From: Deltaproteobacteria bacterium
GTDB taxonomy: Bacteria; Desulfobacterota_C; Deferrisomatia; Deferrisomatales; JACRMM01
Length of the DNA stretch: 9,065 nucleotides
Assembly (NCBI GenBank): GCA_016218905.1
Contig: JACRCS010000257.1
Coordinates: 1-9,065, forward strand
Direction of reading: 5' to 3'
Both the position numbers and the translations under genes were made by a program. Positions 5,762 through 9,065 of the stretch are shown here, in pieces (position 1 is the first letter of the stretch; each line of letters opens with the position of its first letter). The notes beneath the pieces were generated by a model. The model did no database searches, was not told where the DNA came from, and was given only the letters and a program-made list of their open reading frames with translations.

Positions 5762-8101
5762 TCACCACTTCCCCACATACGGCTTGTAGTTCGCCTCGCC
5801 CCGGAGGTGGCGGGCGAGGGCGCGGGCCTGGAAGGGGATGATCTCCTCGAGCTTCTGCTCCCGGCCGTGGAACTCCACGATCGTCGCCAGCCGCTCGTAG
5901 ATCTGGGAGATGAGGCGCTTTCGGGTTTCCATGGTGAGGCGGCGGTCGGCGTCGAGCTCCAGGGGCTCGCGCCGCGAGATCAGGCTCGAGACCGTGCGGT
6001 CGACCACCTGGGGCCGGAACTCCTCCATCAGGTCGTAGACCAGGGAGGACCGCTTTCTCTGGACCGTGTGGAGGAAGCCGATCTGCGGATTGAGGCCGGC
6101 CTTCAGGAGGGCCAGGTATACCCGGCTCTCCAGGATGGCGTAGCCGTAGTTGAGGAGCGAGTTCACGAGGTCGGTCGCTCCCTCGTGGCGCCGGCCGGGG
6201 AAGTCCACCTTGGCGGCGAGGAGGGACCCGTAGACCGACCAGTACGTCGAGGCGAAGCGGCCTTCGACGCTGAAGAGCTTGCCGCGGAAGTCGTCGCCTC
6301 CGTCGCCGGTGATCGACGAGAGCTCCTGGAGCAGGCCCTCGGCCTCCTGCAGGAAGCCGTCGAGGAGCTCCTGGAAGCCGCGGGTCGCCTTCTTGTGGTA
6401 CTTGCCCAGGTAGAGAGCGAGATTCCGTTGGTTCTTGAGCTTCCCGTGGACGAACTGCCTCGCCACCCGGCAGCAGGACTTGGGGTCGAGGGACGCCTGG
6501 AGCTGAAGCGCCTGGAGTTCCACCGACGAGGAGTGCGGCGCCGCCAACAGGGCCCGCAGTCGCCCCGGGTACTCGACGAAGAAGAGCGGGATGTCCTTCT
6601 CGGCGCAGTGGGTGACCACGTCGGCCGAAAACGAGATGCCGTGGGAGCCGATCGTCACGGCGCTCACGTTGACGGCCGGCACCTCGGTGACGATCCGGCG
6701 GCTCTGCCGCACCACCAGCCGGCCGCCGGACTTCCCGAGGAAGAGGCCGGGCGTGTGGAGCACGAGCTCGCTGGTGGCCGTCTGCCGGCGGGCGTGGAGG
6801 GCCTTCTTCTTCCGGACGGCGGCGCTGACGCTCGGGCCGGCCTGTCGCCCTTCCGGCGTCGCCTTGGTTCGGAGGTTCTGCCTCGCACCCTCGACGATCC
6901 GGAGCACGAGCTGCCGGCGCGCCTTCGGGTCTCGCGCCGACGGCAGCTGAAGCCGCTCCAGCGCCTCCTTGGCCTGTGCGCTGCCGGCCAGGAGGCCGCG
7001 CTCCAGCGCGGCCGCGGTCAGGCGCTGGACGCCCGCCACCACCGCGTCTTCGATCTTCCGGAACTCTGCCGCAGGCACGAGCGCGCCGTAGTACCGCTGC
7101 CAGCCGGCGACCGCCTCGTTGACCGAGCGCAGCGCGCCCTCGAAGGGGCCTGCCGGCACTTTCGGACAGAGCGAATCCACTCTGGCCCGGATCTTCTCGA
7201 GCTTCTCCTCCGCGATCCCCAGCTCGTTTCCCCAGAAGCGAATCCCGAGAAAGGAGAAGCCCTGCTCCACGGCCACGACGGGCTGGAGGCAGTCATTCAG
7301 GTGAAGGCAGAGGGGGTCGCGCAGAACCCCCACCGCCTTCTCGAACGCCTTCTCCAGGACGCTCCGCTTGCGGGCGAAGAGGATCAGGTTGTCGGCGTAG
7401 CGGATCGCGCCCGGTTCCGCGCCCAGGTCGGTTCCCGCCTCCGCGAGGAAGCGGTCCAGCGGATGGAGGTAGAAGTTCGCGAGCAGGGGCGAGACCACGG
7501 AGCCCTGGGCCACTCCGGATTCCACGTCGTGCCAGCGGCCCCTCCGGTCCACCGCTCCCATCTTCATCCAGAGCTCGACCAGCCGCAGGACCGCGTCGTC
7601 GCCGGCGGCCTCGCCCAGCCGCCGGAGGAGCAGCCCATGGTCGAGCGACCCGAAGAAGTCGTCGATGTCGCCGAGGGCTGTCCAGACGCACTTTCGGTTC
7701 GCGATGTAGTGCCGCGCGCGCCCAATCGCCTTCTGGGCCCCCTTCCCCCTCCGATAACCGTAGCTGAAATCCACGAAGTCCTTCTCGAGGATCGGCTCGA
7801 GCACCGCGAGCGCGGCGTGCTGCGCGACCTTGTCGCGGACGCTCGGCAGGCCCAGCGTCCGCGTCTCGGAGCCGGAAGGGTGCTTCTTGACATCGATGTT
7901 GAGCAGGGGTTCGGGCACGTACTTCTGGGAGACCAGCTCTTCGTGGAGGCTCTTGAGGCTGCGATCGACGTCGCGCGCGAAGCCCTCGACGTCCTGGGCG
8001 TCGTAGCCGCCCGCGGACCCCTTGGCGCTCACGCGGAGCCAGGCGGCCGAGAGGTTCTGGGGAGCGGCGATTCGCGCGAGGAGAGGAAAGTTCGTCTTCA
8101 T
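5762..8101 (-). CDS. cas1: Reverse transcriptase-Cas1 fusion (CRISPR spacer acquisition)
   Basis: A 779-residue fusion of a group II intron-like reverse transcriptase (about 1-340) and a Cas1 integrase (about 444-779). RT motifs: GDIDDFF (first catalytic Asp145), SGVAQGSVVSPLLANFYL (195-212), RYADN (234-238), GFSFLG (281-286) and thumb GWQRYYG (333-339). The motif-5 box is YADN, not the usual YADD. Cas1: an N-terminal beta domain (ELVLHTPGLFLGKSGG, then HGISFSADVV) and a helical domain with putative metal ligands Glu613 (SVEGRFA), His678 (GFLHT) and Asp690 (YDLMEEFRP), at E-H-D spacings like those of known Cas1. A Lys/Arg-rich linker of about 100 residues joins the two; there is no N-terminal Cas6 domain. 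With Cas2 such fusions integrate spacers, in characterised cases also from RNA, and mostly accompany type III systems. GAGGGGG lies 4 nt before the ATG. A CRISPR array begins 785 bp upstream in divergent orientation. No cas2 is in the window. Confidence 0.96.
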   Translation of the reverse strand: MKTNFPLLARIAAPQNLSAAWLRVSAKGSAGGYDAQDVEGFARDVDRSLKSLHEELVSQKYVPEPLLNIDVKKHPSGSETRTLGLPSVRDKVAQHAALAVLEPILEKDFVDFSYGYRRGKGAQKAIGRARHYIANRKCVWTALGDIDDFFGSLDHGLLLRRLGEAAGDDAVLRLVELWMKMGAVDRRGRWHDVESGVAQGSVVSPLLANFYLHPLDRFLAEAGTDLGAEPGAIRYADNLILFARKRSVLEKAFEKAVGVLRDPLCLHLNDCLQPVVAVEQGFSFLGIRFWGNELGIAEEKLEKIRARVDSLCPKVPAGPFEGALRSVNEAVAGWQRYYGALVPAAEFRKIEDAVVAGVQRLTAAALERGLLAGSAQAKEALERLQLPSARDPKARRQLVLRIVEGARQNLRTKATPEGRQAGPSVSAAVRKKKALHARRQTATSELVLHTPGLFLGKSGGRLVVRQSRRIVTEVPAVNVSAVTIGSHGISFSADVVTHCAEKDIPLFFVEYPGRLRALLAAPHSSSVELQALQLQASLDPKSCCRVARQFVHGKLKNQRNLALYLGKYHKKATRGFQELLDGFLQEAEGLLQELSSITGDGGDDFRGKLFSVEGRFASTYWSVYGSLLAAKVDFPGRRHEGATDLVNSLLNYGYAILESRVYLALLKAGLNPQIGFLHTVQRKRSSLVYDLMEEFRPQVVDRTVSSLISRREPLELDADRRLTMETRKRLISQIYERLATIVEFHGREQKLEEIIPFQARALARHLRGEANYKPYVGKW

Positions 8102-8232
8102 CGGTCCCCCTCAAGTTGTCGGCCTCGCAAGCTCGTGCGTTGCGGGGAAGAATACCAAGCCGGCGGCCAAACGAGGAGGCCTCCGCGCACCCGTCGGGCG
8201 CCTGGAACCGCTTTTTGCCGCCGGTGGGAGCG

Positions 8233-8368
8233 CCGGAGATTTGCGAAATCAGTGGGTCAACCCGCCTGCGGCGGAACGCCCCACCCTACGCTCAGGGGCA
8301 GATGCGCAAACAATTGTGACGCTCTGTATAGCTGGCTGTGTGGGCCCCGGAGGTTTGCGAAATCGGTG
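8233..8368 (+). repeat. Pair of 22-bp direct repeats around TTTGCGAA
   Basis: CCGGAG-R-TTTGCGAAATC-R-GTG occurs at 8233-8254 (R=A, A) and 8347-8368 (R=G, G), 114 bp apart, differing at only two positions. The core GATTT-GCG-AAATC of the first copy is itself an inverted repeat. The adjacent GGGTCAACCC (8254-8263) forms another short stem. These are the two longest matches within the iterated TTTGCGAA family. Confidence 0.7.
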
Positions 8369-8652
8369 CCCTCGAAGGCTCGAGCGACTTTGCACAACGA
8401 TATCCGCAGGTTGCGTTGGAACCCGGAGGTCCGCCCGTCCTGCCCTGAAGGCCCAAAAGTTCGCAAACCGGTCTTCCGCCCGTGCGAGGCTCGCGAGGTT
8501 TGCGAAAAACGGCCCGAACGGCCGTCTTCGGGACTGGCGCGAGAGGCGCCGGTGCTGCAAACTTACACGAGAAGACGGCGACTTTCCGCCCGTTCCGGCC
8601 GCCCGTGGCAGACCCGGCCGGGGAGTGCCTGACCGGCCTCGGAAGGGAGAAA

Positions 8653-8695
8653 TCGCAAAACGGTCTGGAGGCGAAAACCGTCAGGCGGTTTGCGA
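8653..8695. repeat. Inverted repeat containing TTTGCGA/TCGCAAA arms
   Basis: TCGCAAAACG (8653-8662) and CGGTTTGCGA (8686-8695) form 10-bp arms with one mismatch. Nested inside, CGGT (8661-8664) and ACCG (8677-8680) can pair. It is part of the structured, repeat-rich region between rt-cas1 and the array. Role unknown. Confidence 0.5.
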
Positions 8696-8782
8696 AGAGG
8701 GAACATGAGTGATGGCGCGGGCTTCCGCACCGCAGCGGCGGAGTTCGCAGCTCTGGAGGCTCAAAAATCGTCGATTTGCGAA

Positions 8783-8885
8783 CTTTTTGGAGGCATCGAT
8801 GCAAGTGGCTGTCCTGACGAGGAAATACCTGAAAACCCGCCCCTTCGGGTGACCGAGGACTTTGGCTAAGTACCTGAAATGAAAG
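8783..8885 (+). promoter_or_regulatory. Putative CRISPR leader
   Basis: This is the sequence immediately left of the first repeat, and left is the expected leader side if the array is transcribed rightward. It contains a direct repeat of TACCTGAAA (8826-8834 and 8871-8879, 45 bp apart), the second ending 6 bp before the first repeat, and a short stem ACCCG-CCCCTT-CGGGT (8835-8850). The leader assignment is inferred from repeat orientation and the position of rt-cas1. Its left boundary is arbitrary. Confidence 0.45.
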
Positions 8886-9065
8886 CGGGTCCCGGGACTC
8901 CGATCTCTGTAAGAGATGGAAACGGACAAACCCGACGCAAAGCTTTATCATTGCTCCTCCTTTCGGGTCCCGGGACTCCGATCTCTGTAAGAGATGGAAC
9001 CTGTAGACTGCCATCCGATAGATCATCCGATCCTCCGTGGGGGTCGCGGGACTCCGATCTCTGTA
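8886..9065 (+). CRISPR. CRISPR array, left end (2 full repeats, 2 spacers, third repeat cut by window edge)
   Basis: Two identical 36-bp repeats (8886-8921 and 8964-8999) and a third beginning at 9040, truncated at 9065 with two differences in its first seven bases (C to G at positions 1 and 7). Spacers are 42 bp (8922-8963) and 40 bp (9000-9039) and share no overall sequence. The repeat holds the palindrome GTCCCGGGAC and, near its 3' end, the stem ATCTCT-GTA-AGAGAT. The plus-strand 3' end GATGGAA(A)C resembles GAAAC-ending type III repeats, supporting rightward crRNA transcription. The true boundary may be shifted by a few bases (repeat 1 reads GGAAAC, repeat 2 GGAAC). With the RT-Cas1 gene nearby, a type III-associated array is the best reading. 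Confidence 0.9.

Larger units (their letters stand above)
8102..8885. other. Non-coding rt-cas1/CRISPR intergenic region with iterated TTTGCGAA
   Basis: This 784-bp stretch has no credible gene; open frames crossing it resemble no protein family. It holds six exact copies of the 8-mer TTTGCGAA. Five are on the plus strand (8240, 8354, 8499, 8689, 8775) and one is inverted (8460-8467). Near-copies occur at about 8302 (GCGCAAAC), 8653 (TCGCAAAA) and 8745 (TTCGCAG). Spacing is irregular (39-190 bp). The region should contain the rt-cas1 promoter and the CRISPR leader, but no unambiguous -35/-10 pair was identified. Confidence 0.6.

Noticed and set aside
5572..5841. Rightward 89-codon frame MRAKRSNPA...
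   Set aside because: It is the typical spurious translation of the CATTGCGAGCGAAGC palindromic repeat and it overlaps the end of rt-cas1.
5762..8101. RT as part of a group II intron or retron
   Set aside because: The RT is continuous with a Cas1 domain, and I see no intron RNA domain V-like hairpin or retron msr/msd structure next to it.
8249..8560. Possible small Cas2 gene upstream of rt-cas1 (leftward, 103 codons)
   Set aside because: It lacks a Cas2-like N-terminal strand with the conserved Asp and is Arg-rich; it arises from the repeat-rich intergenic region.
5807..8632. 941-codon rightward open frame antisense to rt-cas1
   Set aside because: It is the mirror of a GC-rich gene: the opposite strand encodes clear RT and Cas1 motifs, while this product is a compositionally biased, motif-free chain rich in E, R, L, V and H.
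8292..9026. Leftward 244-codon frame running through the CRISPR repeats
   Set aside because: The peptide repeats RFHLLQRSESRDP because it translates the CRISPR repeat in a unit divisible by three. A tandem small-ORF array was considered because each spacer has SD-ATG, but the adjacent rt-cas1 and spacer-repeat lengths favour a CRISPR array.

Overview
The window is GC-rich, densely coding and has clear Shine-Dalgarno sites. It looks like the chromosome of a free-living, probably Gram-negative environmental bacterium. A deltaproteobacterial, NC10/Rokubacteria-like or Tectomicrobia-like origin is a guess from gene content and dispersed repeats, not something the sequence proves. Two unrelated halves meet near 5.3-5.8 kb: a catabolic/redox gene cluster on the left and a CRISPR adaptation locus on the right.

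Left half (1-5307). Four rightward genes encode a Crp/Fnr-type regulator (11-709, possibly entering from the left edge), a class II HpcH/HpaI-type aldolase (849-1667) and two tandem paralogous short-chain dehydrogenases (1698-2495 and 2534-3277). A 14-bp palindrome with Fnr-box geometry lies between regulator and aldolase. Converging on them are two leftward genes, a 2x[4Fe-4S] ferredoxin (3358-3576) and a 541-residue FAD flavoprotein of the fumarate reductase/APS reductase alpha type (3682-5307). These look like the two subunits of one oxidoreductase. A tandem heptamer array sits between them. Together the genes suggest aldol cleavage or formation and alcohol/ketone oxidation of a small organic acid, with the flavoprotein/ferredoxin pair passing electrons. 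The substrate cannot be read from sequence.

Junction (5308-5761). About 450 bp carry no credible gene. They hold a 10-bp-arm stem-loop, AGCC-rich low-complexity tracts, and a 258-bp element bounded by perfect 16-bp inverted repeats. That element contains an 81-bp imperfect palindrome of a dispersed bacterial repeat type and ends 18 bp from the stop codon of the next gene.

Right half (5762-9065). One leftward gene encodes a 779-residue reverse transcriptase-Cas1 fusion with intact Cas1 catalytic residues but YADN instead of YADD in the RT active site. Upstream is 784 bp of non-coding DNA with six copies of the 8-mer TTTGCGAA, then the start of a CRISPR array (two full repeats, two spacers, and a third repeat cut by the window edge). 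Repeat sequence suggests rightward transcription, divergent from rt-cas1. No cas2, cas6 or type III effector gene is inside the window.

Most striking observation: both visible spacers, read on the complementary strand, contain a Shine-Dalgarno core followed 4-5 nt later by ATG. In both, the Shine-Dalgarno complement lies exactly 3 nt from the next repeat. Rightward crRNAs would therefore be antisense to translation-initiation regions, as expected if the RT-Cas1 captures 5' ends of mRNAs. This rests on two spacers and needs the rest of the array.
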